Assembly: GCA_903924855.1 (NCBI GenBank)
Contig: CAIYCW010000121.1
Coordinates: forward strand, 1 to 64,000
Reading direction: 5' to 3'
Length of the DNA: 64,000 bases
Origin: an uncultured Rhodospirillales bacterium
GTDB taxonomy: Bacteria > Pseudomonadota > Alphaproteobacteria > Acetobacterales > Acetobacteraceae
Every line of letters starts with the position of its first letter. The first letter of the stretch is position 1. The notes below the pieces were generated by a model that was not told where the DNA came from, did not search any database, and saw nothing but the letters and a program-made list of their open reading frames with translations. This document shows positions 57,037 to 64,000 of the stretch, piece by piece. The position numbers were made by a program, and so were the translations under genes.

Positions 57037-59070
57037 ATGGCCACGGCGGACGAGGTTTTGATCGGCGGTGGCTTCGAGGTGCTGGCCCAGCAGCCTCTGA
57101 ACGATGCCGGCGGCGGGCTTGCGGCGTTCGCGGTGCGGGATCATCGCCATGGCCGCTCCGATCTGATGGCGCTGCAGGTGGCCGCGCACGCGCCACCGCG
57201 CGCCCTGCCGTTGGGCAGCCTGGGCAGTGAGCCGATCGAACGGCTGCTGCTGCCGATCGCACATGGCCGCGCGCTGGCGCCCGAGGGGCGGGAGGCGTGG
57301 TTTGTCATCACCCAGGCGCCGCCGGGCCCGCCTTTGCTCAGCCGCGCCGCCTGGCTGTCCGCGCAGGCGGGGCGCGACGGGTTCGGCCCGGTTGGTGAGC
57401 GGACCCTGATCGAGAATGTTCTGCGCCCGGCGGCGCTGGTGCTGGATCGGCTGGCGGCCCATGGGGTGACCCATCGTGCGATCCGGCCGGACAATGTGTT
57501 CCATCGCAGGCCGGGGGAGGCGATCACGCTGGGGGCTGCCTGGGCGGCCCCGCCCGCTTCCCTGCAACCCGCCTTGTTTGAGCCGCCCTATTCGGCGATC
57601 TGCCACCCGTCCGGCCGGGGGGAGGGCAGCATCGCCGATGACGTCTATGCGCTGGGGGTGTTGCTGGTGGTGCTGGCCCTGGGGGAGGTGCCGCTGGCCG
57701 GGCTTGCGCCGGAGGAGGTGGTTCTGCGCAAGCTGGAACGCGGCAGCTATGCGGCCCTCACCAGCGGGCGTCGGCTGCCCTCCGCCATTGCCGATATCGC
57801 CCGCGGCATGCTGGCCGAGGATCCGGAGCATCGGCCGCCGCCGGTGCTGCTGGCGGATCCGATGGCCGCGCGCTCCCGCCGGGTGGCGGCGCGGCCACCG
57901 CAGCGGGCGCAGTATCCGCTGGACCTGGGCGGCATCCCGGCCTGGGATGCGCGGCTGCTCGCCCATGCCATGACCCGCGCGCCGGAGGCCGGGCTGCGTC
58001 TGCTGCGCGGGGCGGAGATCGACCATTGGCTGCGCCGTTCGCTGGGCGAGCCGCTGCTGGCCGCGCGGATCGAGGAGGTGGTGCGCAACGCGCACACCAG
58101 CCAGCAGAGCGACCCGTCGCTTGCCGATGCGCTGCTGCTGCTGCGCTGCATCAGCCTGCTTGATCCGCTGAGCCCTGCGGTGTGGTGCGGTGTGGTGCTG
58201 TTTCCGGATGGGCTGGGCCCGCTTGCCGCCTGTGCCACGCCTGCGATCGCTGCCGCGCTGCGCAGCTTCGTGCTCAACGAGGCGGCGCCGGCCTGGGCGG
58301 AATTGCTGGGTGAGCGGGTGGATGAGGCGGTGATCCGGCTGGAGGCGCGGCATCACCGTGTGCTGTTGCAGATCCCGGGTTGGGCCGGTGGGTTCGCCCG
58401 GCTGCGTTACGGTCTCAACCCGCTGCTGGCCTGTGACAGCCCGATGCTGGGGCCTGAATGTGTGGTGCGCCTGTCCGACCTGTTGCAAGCCCTGGAACGC
58501 CATGGGGCGCGGCAGGCCGATTTCGTGGTGGACGAGCAGGTGGCGGCCTTCATCGCGGCACGGTTCAAGGGGCGGATGGACAGCGATTTCACCGCCATCG
58601 CGCAGAGCGAGGACCCGGAGATCGACCCGCCTGGGCATCGCGGCCTGGCCCAGCTGCGCGTGCTGGCGCGGCTTGCGGACAATGATCCGTCCCGCTCGTG
58701 GCCCAATCTGGCTGCCTGCAGCCTGCGCAGCGTGCAGGCGGCCGCCCAGCGCTGGCGCAGCCAGACCGGCCGTGCCCAGGTGCTGGCCGCGTTGCAGGCG
58801 GCCTCCGGGCGGGGCGATCTGATGGCGATGGTGCAGATTCTGAGCGACACCGGCCGCCAGAACGAAGACGCGCAGGCCGCGCGTGCGGCGGAGGCGGCGC
58901 TGTCCGACATTGATGCGATGTTGCAGCGTTTGGATGGTTCCAGCACATTGCGCGCCGCCCAGGCGCGGCGGGAGGGGCAGATGATGGCGACCGCACTTGC
59001 GGTGATGGCGCTGGTGGGGGTGGTGGTGGCCGGCAGCGCCGCGGGCCTGTTGCAAGGGGGGGCGCGGTGA
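57037..59070 (+). CDS. Membrane-anchored protein-kinase-like protein, predicted pseudokinase
   Basis: This 677-aa protein has a divergent Ser/Thr-kinase fold at residues about 10-260. The beta-3 lysine position is Q47 (LMALQVAA). The HRD motif reads HRAIRPDN (146-153, catalytic Asp replaced by Ala). The DFG position reads LGA (165-167). The later YSAICHPSGRGEGSIADDVYALGVLL block keeps the kinase C-lobe pattern, so the fold is intact but all three catalytic residues are missing. Residues about 300-640 are a long helical region of unknown type, followed by one transmembrane helix (residues about 648-672). Its stop overlaps the start of the next membrane protein gene. It is probably a scaffold or ligand-binding signalling protein. 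Confidence 0.8.
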   Translation: MATADEVLIGGGFEVLAQQPLNDAGGGLAAFAVRDHRHGRSDLMALQVAAHAPPRALPLGSLGSEPIERLLLPIAHGRALAPEGREAWFVITQAPPGPPLLSRAAWLSAQAGRDGFGPVGERTLIENVLRPAALVLDRLAAHGVTHRAIRPDNVFHRRPGEAITLGAAWAAPPASLQPALFEPPYSAICHPSGRGEGSIADDVYALGVLLVVLALGEVPLAGLAPEEVVLRKLERGSYAALTSGRRLPSAIADIARGMLAEDPEHRPPPVLLADPMAARSRRVAARPPQRAQYPLDLGGIPAWDARLLAHAMTRAPEAGLRLLRGAEIDHWLRRSLGEPLLAARIEEVVRNAHTSQQSDPSLADALLLLRCISLLDPLSPAVWCGVVLFPDGLGPLAACATPAIAAALRSFVLNEAAPAWAELLGERVDEAVIRLEARHHRVLLQIPGWAGGFARLRYGLNPLLACDSPMLGPECVVRLSDLLQALERHGARQADFVVDEQVAAFIAARFKGRMDSDFTAIAQSEDPEIDPPGHRGLAQLRVLARLADNDPSRSWPNLAACSLRSVQAAAQRWRSQTGRAQVLAALQAASGRGDLMAMVQILSDTGRQNEDAQAARAAEAALSDIDAMLQRLDGSSTLRAAQARREGQMMATALAVMALVGVVVAGSAAGLLQGGAR

Positions 59071-59540
59071 GCAAACGCGAGAGGCGCGCGAAACCGAACA
59101 AGGCCCGGGGGGCTTCCAGCCTGCAGCGATCGGCCTGGTGGCTGGTGGCGGGGCTGCTGCTGGCAGCCTTGGCGTTTGCCCCGCAGGTGCTGGCTCTGGG
59201 TGCGCTGATGCTGCCAACGCTGCTCAGCGCCGTGTTTGAAACCGCGCCGGGCCGCCCGGCCACACGCAGCGTGGCGCTGTGCGGCCTGGCCGCGATCTGG
59301 CCGCAGCTGGAATTGCTGTGGCGGGTTGGGCCGGATCATCTGGACGCGGCGGCTGCGGGGCTGGAGCTGCGAAGCCTTGCCGCCGCGTGGTCTGCCCAGG
59401 CGGCTGGCTGGCTGCTGGCCGAAGCCTTGGCGCTGCTGATGATCCGCCTCACCAACCGGCGCGTGGCCGCGGCCAAGGCAAGGCTTGAGGACCGCAGGGC
59501 GCGGTTGCTGGCGGAGTGGCGCGATGAGGTGGCGTCGTGA
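59067..59540 (+). CDS. Membrane protein co-encoded with the pseudokinase
   Basis: This 157-aa protein starts at GTG 59067 overlapping the pseudokinase stop (GTGA). A basic N-terminus (KRERRAKPNKARG) is followed by two adjacent hydrophobic helices (residues about 23-60), further hydrophobic stretches near 72-90 and 105-128, and a basic helical C-terminus that may form a coiled coil. I recognise no family. Tight coupling implies it works with the pseudokinase. Confidence 0.75.
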   Translation: MSKRERRAKPNKARGASSLQRSAWWLVAGLLLAALAFAPQVLALGALMLPTLLSAVFETAPGRPATRSVALCGLAAIWPQLELLWRVGPDHLDAAAAGLELRSLAAAWSAQAAGWLLAEALALLMIRLTNRRVAAAKARLEDRRARLLAEWRDEVAS

Positions 59541-59594
59541 CGGGAATATAAGCGCTCGAAGGAGGGGACGTTTCGCGCGTTCGCCCGACGGAGT

Positions 59595-59627
59595 GGCGGA
59601 TGACGCTTCGCTCTTCCGCCCTACGGG
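59595..59627. repeat. REP-like palindrome, exact copy of part of the 67-bp repeat
   Basis: The 33 bases here are the exact reverse complement of positions 46-78. The palindrome GGCGGA ... TCCGCC is followed by CTACGGG. It lies about 55 bases after a plus-strand gene and 100 bases from the convergent rpoH, in a 187-bp stretch with no other gene. Confidence 0.9.
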
Positions 59628-59727
59628 AGGTGGGTGGCGTGCTGTTTTCGCGTTGTCACGTGGGGATGGACCACAGCCGGGAGGGTTTACCGCCCCCGGC
59701 TGTGGGGTATGTCGGGTCGGGTCCGTT

Positions 59728-60618
59728 TCAGGCGGCGCTGCGGACCAGTTTGCGCTGTTCCTCGACCTGGGAGTGCATCGCCTTTTGCAGCTTCTCGAAG
59801 GCGCGCACCTCGATCTGGCGGACGCGTTCGCGGGAGATGTTGTATTGCTGCGACAGGTCTTCGAGCGTGGTCGGATTGTCCTTCAGCCGGCGCTCGATGA
59901 GAATGTGGCGTTCACGCTCGTTGAGCGAGGACAGCGCACCCTGGAGCAGGGCTTTGCGGCCGGAGAATTCCTCGCGGTCGCCGAAGGTGGTCTCCTGGCT
60001 TTCAGCGTCATCGACCAGCCAGTCCTGCCATTCGCCTTCGCCATCGACGCGCAGCGGCGCGTTGAGGCTGTGGTCGGGGAAGGACAGCCTGCGGTTCATG
60101 CTGACCACGTCCTGCTCCGGCACGTCCAGCGCGTGGGCGATCTTGGCCACCTGTTCGGGTTGCAGATCGCCGTCCTCGATCGCCTGCATCTGGCCTTTCA
60201 GCCGGCGCAGGTTGAAGAACAGTTTTTTCTGGGCGGCGGTGGTGCCCATTTTGACCAGCGACCAGGAGTGCAGGATGTATTCCTGGATGGCGGCGCGGAT
60301 CCACCACATGGCGTAGGTGGCGAGGCGGAAGCCGCGATCCGGGTCGAAGCGTTTGACGGCCTGCATCATGCCGACATTGCCCTCCGAGATCAGCTCACCC
60401 ACCGGCAGGCCGTAGCCGCGATAGCCCATGGCGATCTTGGCGACCAGGCGCAGATGCGAGGTGACGAGTTTATGGGCGGCCGGCTGATCCTGGTGATCGC
60501 GCCAGCGCTTGGAGAGCTCCAGCTCCTCCTCGGCGGAGAGCATGGGAAACTTGCGGATTTCCTGCAGGTACCGCGTGAGGTTGCCTTCGGGCGCAAGATT
60601 GATGACGGCAGAGACCAT
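59728..60618 (-). CDS. rpoH: RNA polymerase sigma-32 (heat shock) factor
   Basis: This 296-aa group 3-like sigma factor has region 2 (LRLVAKIAMGYRGYGLPVGE, RFDPDRGFRLATYAMWWIR). The RpoH box is present (QKKLFFNLRRLKG), and region 4 has the HTH (TLEDLSQQYNISRERVRQIE). It directs heat-shock genes, presumably including hsp20 at 33.3 kb. Upstream are a promoter-like element with an 8-bp inverted repeat and a 14-bp palindrome, which suggests extra transcriptional control. Confidence 0.97.
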   Translation of the reverse strand: MVSAVINLAPEGNLTRYLQEIRKFPMLSAEEELELSKRWRDHQDQPAAHKLVTSHLRLVAKIAMGYRGYGLPVGELISEGNVGMMQAVKRFDPDRGFRLATYAMWWIRAAIQEYILHSWSLVKMGTTAAQKKLFFNLRRLKGQMQAIEDGDLQPEQVAKIAHALDVPEQDVVSMNRRLSFPDHSLNAPLRVDGEGEWQDWLVDDAESQETTFGDREEFSGRKALLQGALSSLNERERHILIERRLKDNPTTLEDLSQQYNISRERVRQIEVRAFEKLQKAMHSQVEEQRKLVRSAA

Positions 60619-60686
60619 GATGGCTTCCTTTCGTCAGACCGGCACAACGCTGCCCAAACTGGCGCAACGCAAAAGCGGTCTCGGAT

Positions 60687-60700
60687 CTGGACATGTCCAG
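60687..60700. promoter_or_regulatory. 14-bp perfect palindrome in the rpoH leader
   Basis: CTGGACATGTCCAG is perfectly self-complementary and lies about 70 bases upstream of the rpoH start, between the candidate promoter and the gene. It could be an operator or an RNA hairpin. No regulator is identified. The rest of 60619-60864 shows no gene. Confidence 0.4.
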
Positions 60701-60800
60701 GGTTGGATGCGGTTCGCACAGTCCCCTCCGCACCGGGCCCCAATCAGGCAGCTCCGGCGCGGCAGCGCGGTGGAGATGCATCCTTGTCTCCACAGCCAGA

Positions 60801-60829
60801 ACGCTATCCTGACAGATCGTTCTGGTCAA
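60801..60829 (-). promoter_or_regulatory. Candidate rpoH promoter overlapped by an inverted repeat
   Basis: On the minus strand TTGACC (60824-60829) and TAGCGT (60801-60806) are 17 bases apart. CCAGAACG (60796-60803) and CGTTCTGG (60818-60825) form an 8-bp inverted repeat with a 14-base spacer that covers the space between -35 and -10. This is a plausible repressor site. The rpoH start is about 180 bases downstream. Confidence 0.45.
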
Positions 60830-60864
60830 TAATCCGGACCCATTAAGTCTTGTTTAGGTGTTCG

Positions 60865-61878
60865 TCAGATAGGATCGAAGAACGCGCTGGGGATGGTGAG
60901 GGCGAGGCGGTCGAGCAGGGTCTGCATGTCCGCCGGCGGGGGGGTGGTGAAGCTGAGGGCGGCGCCGGTGCGCGGGTGGGTGAAGCCGAGGCGGGCTGCG
61001 TGCAGCGCCTGGCGCGGGAAGTCGAGCAGCGTGTCGCGCAGGTCGGGGGCGAGGGTGCGGGAGACCGCGGGGATGCGGCGGAGATAGACCGGGTCGCCCA
61101 CGATCGGCAGGCCGTGCTGGGAGAGATGGACGCGGATCTGGTGGGTGCGGCCTGTGGCGAGCCTGCATTCGAGCAGGCTTGCGGCCGTGCCGGCGGCGGC
61201 CAGCGTGCGGTAGCGGGTGAGGGCGTATTTGCCGCCGCGCTCCACCACCGCCATGCGTTTGCGATCCCGCGGGTCCCGCCCGATCGGGCCTTCGATCTCA
61301 CCGTTGGTGGGGGAGGGGACGCCCCAGCACAAGGCGAGATAGGCGCGGTCGAGATCGCGGCTGGCGAAGGCTTCGGAGAGGGTGGTGAGGGCCAGTTCGG
61401 TTTTGGCCACCACCATGACGCCGGAGGTGTCCTTGTCCAGCCTGTGGATGATGCCGGGCCGGCGTTCGCCGCCGATGCCGGGCAGGCTGTCCCCGCAATG
61501 GGCGAGAAGGGCGTTGACGAGGGTGCCGTCCTCGTTGCCTGGGGCGGGGTGGACGACGAGGCCGGCCGGCTTGTCGAGCACGATCAGGTCGTCGTCCTCG
61601 AACAGGATGGGGAAGGCGATCGTCTGCGGCTGCGGGGTTGCGGCAACGGGGGCGGGATGGTGCAGCGTGTAGGTGCTGCCGGCGCGCACGGGTTCGGCGG
61701 GCTGGGTGAGGACGACGCCGTCACGCAGCACGCGGCCTTCCTCGATGAACTGTTTCACGCGGGAGCGGGACATCTCGGGGAGCGCCGCTGCCAGGAAACG
61801 GTCCACGCGTTGGCCGGATTGCGATTCGGTCGCGGTGATCTGGCTGGGGGTTGTCTCGGGCGGGGATTGGGGCGACAT
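60865..61878 (-). CDS. RluA-family 23S rRNA pseudouridine synthase (RluD-like)
   Basis: This 337-aa enzyme has an N-terminal S4 RNA-binding domain (RVDRFLAAALPEMSRSRVKQ) and a catalytic domain with HRLDKDTSG holding the catalytic Asp near residue 150. RLATGRTHQIRVHLSQHGLP follows. It resembles RluD, which modifies helix 69 of 23S rRNA, more than RluC. It precedes rpoH by 246 bases in the same direction and is divergent from the DUF6476 gene. Confidence 0.93.
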   Translation of the reverse strand: MSPQSPPETTPSQITATESQSGQRVDRFLAAALPEMSRSRVKQFIEEGRVLRDGVVLTQPAEPVRAGSTYTLHHPAPVAATPQPQTIAFPILFEDDDLIVLDKPAGLVVHPAPGNEDGTLVNALLAHCGDSLPGIGGERRPGIIHRLDKDTSGVMVVAKTELALTTLSEAFASRDLDRAYLALCWGVPSPTNGEIEGPIGRDPRDRKRMAVVERGGKYALTRYRTLAAAGTAASLLECRLATGRTHQIRVHLSQHGLPIVGDPVYLRRIPAVSRTLAPDLRDTLLDFPRQALHAARLGFTHPRTGAALSFTTPPPADMQTLLDRLALTIPSAFFDPI

Positions 61879-61940
61879 CCGGCGTGCATAGCGTGTCTTG
61901 CGCCGGTTTGGCAGAGGAGGCTGTGCGGGGGAGCGGATGC

Positions 61941-62252
61941 ATGCGGGCGTTGAAGATACTGACGGTGGTGATGGCGGTGATGATCGTCGCGGGTGTGGTG
62001 GTGCTGGGCATTGTGATCAGCAAGCGCATGAATGGCCCGGTTGCGGCGGTGGCGCCGGTTGTGGCGCCTTCTGTGATGTCGGCGGCTGTGTTGCCGGCTG
62101 ATCTGGGCGAGCCGCAAGGCACGCGCCTGGCACAGATCAGCGCTGCCGGCGATCGGCTGGTGGTGCTGCTGCAAGGCGGCGGGCCGGATCGCGTGGTGGT
62201 GCTGGGGCTTTCGAACGGCCAGGTGCTGGCGCGCATGGCGGTTTCGCCCTGA
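61941..62252 (+). CDS. DUF6476-like single-pass membrane protein
   Basis: This 103-aa protein starts at ATG 61941 ([20 protein letters not shown]). One N-terminal transmembrane helix (residues about 5-28) is followed by a linker and a small beta-rich domain ([36 protein letters not shown]). This resembles the short alphaproteobacterial DUF6476 family. The stop shares a base with the next start. It is divergent from the pseudouridine synthase gene. Confidence 0.7.
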   Translation: MRALKILTVVMAVMIVAGVVVLGIVISKRMNGPVAAVAPVVAPSVMSAAVLPADLGEPQGTRLAQISAAGDRLVVLLQGGGPDRVVVLGLSNGQVLARMAVSP

Positions 62253-62428
62253 TGGCGCCGATCCGGCGGAAATCCGAGCTTCCCAGCAAGGTGTGTGCGT
62301 CCTGCGCGCGGCCGTTCACGTGGCGCAAGAAGTGGGAGAAGGTGTGGGATGAGGTGCGGTTCTGCTCCGATGCCTGCCGCACGGGGCGGCGCAGCGCCGC
62401 ACGCACCCGTGCGGGGAAGGTGGATTGA
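62252..62428 (+). CDS. DUF2256 small zinc-ribbon-like protein
   Basis: This 58-aa protein begins [20 protein letters not shown]. The core is C-x2-C, then [16 protein letters not shown] and FCSDACR, the complete DUF2256 signature with four cysteines likely to bind zinc. It overlaps the preceding gene by one base (TGATG). The function is unknown. It is short but fully typical of the family. Confidence 0.9.
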   Translation: MAPIRRKSELPSKVCASCARPFTWRKKWEKVWDEVRFCSDACRTGRRSAARTRAGKVD

Positions 62429-62443
62429 AGGGCACAAGATCGC

Positions 62444-62472
62444 TTGAACTTGGCCAGTGCATGCAATACAAC
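62444..62472 (+). promoter_or_regulatory. Sigma-70-type promoter of tRNA-Glu
   Basis: TTGAAC (62444-62449) and TACAAC (62467-62472) are 17 bases apart and end 16 bases before the tRNA 5' end, which is suitable for a directly initiated tRNA transcript. Confidence 0.6.
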
Positions 62473-62488
62473 GCCGCCTCTCGCGACT

Positions 62489-62564
62489 GTCCCGTTCGTC
62501 TAGAGGCCTAGGACGGCGCCCTCTCACGGCGCTAACAGGGGTTCGAATCCCCTACGGGACGCCA
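62489..62564 (+). tRNA. tRNA-Glu(CTC)
   Basis: This 76-nt gene includes an encoded CCA. The acceptor stem GTCCCGT pairs with ACGGGAC. The anticodon loop CTCTCAC (anticodon CTC, codon GAG) is on a GCGCC/GGCGC stem, and the T-loop is GTTCGAATC. Its 3' end is the apparent attachment site of the following integrase element. Confidence 0.97.
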
Positions 62565-62615
62565 GACCTGCAAGTCATTGATTTCATTGGATAATTTGAC
62601 CTCAAAAATCGGCCA

Positions 62616-64000
62616 GTGTCACACCTCGGTGGTACACGGGACGCCAAATTGGCCTTCATCATCAGACGTAGACTGACTCTCTACGCACGCGTTAAAACCC
62701 CTGTCGAGCTGGTGGGCGTGCTCGGGACTCATGTCGTTAAAACTCTGCGCACGACAGACCGCAGAATCGGCCAGACACGTGGGGCTCTGTTCAGAGCGCG
62801 CATCTCGAATATCTTCGACATCATGAAGCACGAGACTCGCGCCACGATTCTGGGCATCCCAATTGATGAGGTCCGAAAAGAAGACCTTGTTAGGTGCGAC
62901 CGTGTCCGCCTCCTCGCCGACATCGATGCGTTGACACAGGAACAACGGAAGCTTCTCCAAACGCGCTTCAAATTTTTGATCGAACGGGCCGAGCGCGACG
63001 TTGCCGACGAACAAGATGCTCTGGATTTGTCCGTTGACGCGCTGGACGCTTTGAAGTCCGCAAAGATGGCGGGCGCGTTGGAGGTCTACCAACGGCGAGC
63101 GGTAGAGGTAGCACCTGTCCACCAGCCCGCAAAGAAACTGGACCCACGTGCGTCCAAGTCATTATCTGAGCTGTTGGACGCTTACTTTTCTGACCGCTCG
63201 ATGACTCCGAAATCAGAAGCGGAAATGCGTGTGTCGGTGCGCGATTTCGAGCGTGAGATCGGTCAGAAGCCCCTTCACGAAATCGACAACACCGATGTGA
63301 CCAAATTCAAGTCCTGGTTACAGGAGAAACCTGGTCGAGCTGGACGCCCACAGTCCGCTCACGCGACCGTTGCAAAATCGCTGGGACACATCAAGACAGT
63401 TTTGAAGTGGTCAGCCAATGAGGCGGGAATTTTGGATGTTGCGGTTGGTCAGAATGTTCAACCTCGCAAGAAGACAAGGGAAGAGAAGGAACCACAGAAG
63501 CTTGCCTTTAATAACGAGAAACTGGTCAAGATTTTCCAATCCCCATTGTTCACGGGGTGCCAGTCGCGGTCTCGTTTGAATATTAAAGGCCCTTATCACT
63601 TCAGGGACGACAAGTTTTATTTCTTCCTGACGTGCTATCTCACAGGTGCGCGGGTGGAGGAGCTACCTGAGGCGACAATCACGTCTCTGGATGGAATCAT
63701 GTGTCTGGATTTGACAACCACGGGCACGAAAACCCTTGCTGGAGCGCGTCTTGTGCCTATTCTGCCTGAATTGGAGCGGACTGGCTTCTTGAGGTGGGCG
63801 AACCAGCGCATCACTCAGGGTGGGAAGCTGTTCGTCGGAAAGCATGCTTCAGATGACTGGTCGAAAGCGACGAACCGATACATCGACCAGATCGGCATCG
63901 ACGACCGACGCCTCACGACATACAGCCTTCGGCACTCGTTCCGTCAACTTCTTCGCAATTCGAAGCTCAACATTGAGACGATGGACAAAATTTTCGGCCA
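62616..64000 (+). CDS. Tyrosine-type site-specific integrase, truncated by the window edge
   Basis: The plus-strand frame is open from 62595 to the end of the window (at least 461 codons from GTG 62616; TTG 62649 is an alternative). The N-terminal part (VKTPVELVGVLG, then TLRTTDRRIGQ) looks like the DUF6538-type arm of phage integrases. A SAM-like core-binding domain (SLSELLDAYFSDRSMTPKSE) follows. The catalytic domain shows TGARVEEL (first Arg) and TTYSLRHSFRQLLRN (His-x-x-Arg). The second His and the Tyr lie beyond the edge. Base composition is clearly lower in GC than the rest. It lies 51 bases after tRNA-Glu. Confidence 0.9.
   Translation, partial: MSHLGGTRDAKLAFIIRRRLTLYARVKTPVELVGVLGTHVVKTLRTTDRRIGQTRGALFRARISNIFDIMKHETRATILGIPIDEVRKEDLVRCDRVRLLADIDALTQEQRKLLQTRFKFLIERAERDVADEQDALDLSVDALDALKSAKMAGALEVYQRRAVEVAPVHQPAKKLDPRASKSLSELLDAYFSDRSMTPKSEAEMRVSVRDFEREIGQKPLHEIDNTDVTKFKSWLQEKPGRAGRPQSAHATVAKSLGHIKTVLKWSANEAGILDVAVGQNVQPRKKTREEKEPQKLAFNNEKLVKIFQSPLFTGCQSRSRLNIKGPYHFRDDKFYFFLTCYLTGARVEELPEATITSLDGIMCLDLTTTGTKTLAGARLVPILPELERTGFLRWANQRITQGGKLFVGKHASDDWSKATNRYIDQIGIDDRRLTTYSLRHSFRQLLRNSKLNIETMDKIFG
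62636..62646. other. Repeat of the tRNA-Glu 3' end, possible att-site remnant
   Basis: ACGGGACGCCA here repeats the last 11 bases of the tRNA-Glu gene (62554-62564), 82 bases apart. Such a short direct repeat beside a tRNA and integrase gene suggests an attachment core or the scar of an earlier, tandem integration. The true right-hand att site would lie beyond the window. Confidence 0.45.

Overview
The window is a chromosomal segment of a GC-rich alphaproteobacterium. The best guess is a member of the Acetobacteraceae/Rhodospirillales. The evidence is the gene neighbourhoods (Hsp20 next to DUF1150, a kdsD-lptC-lptA-lptB-rpoN-hpf run, hisZ before purA, FzlA-type cell-division protein) and two tripartite tricarboxylate transporter (TTT) sets. 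AT-rich CTTC/GAAG hairpins act as operon punctuation. The assignment rests on reading the proteins, not on a database search.

Region by region: 1-3.9 kb is a TTT transporter operon on the minus strand (tctC, a ModA-like protein without a signal peptide, tctB, tctA), with a 67-bp tandem repeat behind it. 4.1-6.1 kb holds nagA-murQ for amino-sugar recycling, divergent from an HU-type gene. 6.7-8.0 kb is a D-lactate/glycolate-type FAD dehydrogenase. 8.2-14.9 kb is a plus-strand catabolic cluster: Rieske oxygenase, Pht4-like dihydrodiol dehydrogenase, a 107-aa unknown, a class II aldolase/decarboxylase, a fused TctA-TctB permease and its TctC receptor. It looks like uptake and opening steps for a phthalate-like aromatic acid. 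A 209-bp palindromic MITE-like element follows it.

15.1-25.3 kb is housekeeping: a stand-alone 62-aa histidine-phosphotransfer-like protein, rpmH-rnpA-yidD-yidC-engB, argB, a DUF2336 protein and a GGDEF protein (minus strand), then dapD-dapE and a membrane protein. 25.4-30.9 kb appears to be an accessory insertion: a decayed second MITE copy, a lipocalin-like secreted protein, an IS630 remnant, an Lrp/AsnC regulator and an ssuADCB alkanesulfonate operon. 30.9-41.7 kb returns to core genes: truA-fmt-def (minus), hsp20-DUF1150-VOC (plus), the minus-strand rnd-kdsD-lptCAB-rpoN-hpf set and a tRNA-Leu(CAG).

41.9-59.5 kb carries an NDUFA9-like protein, gltD-DUF2059-gltB, fzlA, DUF2066 and aldose-epimerase genes, a gutted AAA-ATPase pseudogene, serC, hisZ, purA and an operon with a large membrane-anchored pseudokinase. 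59.7-62.4 kb has rpoH, an RluA-family pseudouridine synthase, DUF6476 and DUF2256. The window ends with tRNA-Glu(CTC) followed immediately by a lower-GC tyrosine integrase that runs off the edge, which is the left end of an integrated element.

Links within the window: RpoH (59.7 kb) is the expected activator of hsp20 (33.3 kb), and RpoN sits with the LPS export genes as in other proteobacteria. The most unusual items are the triple-defective pseudokinase operon, the stand-alone DHp mini-protein, the fused TctA-TctB in an aromatic-acid cluster, the MITE, and engB with no ATG/GTG/TTG start that preserves its N-terminus.
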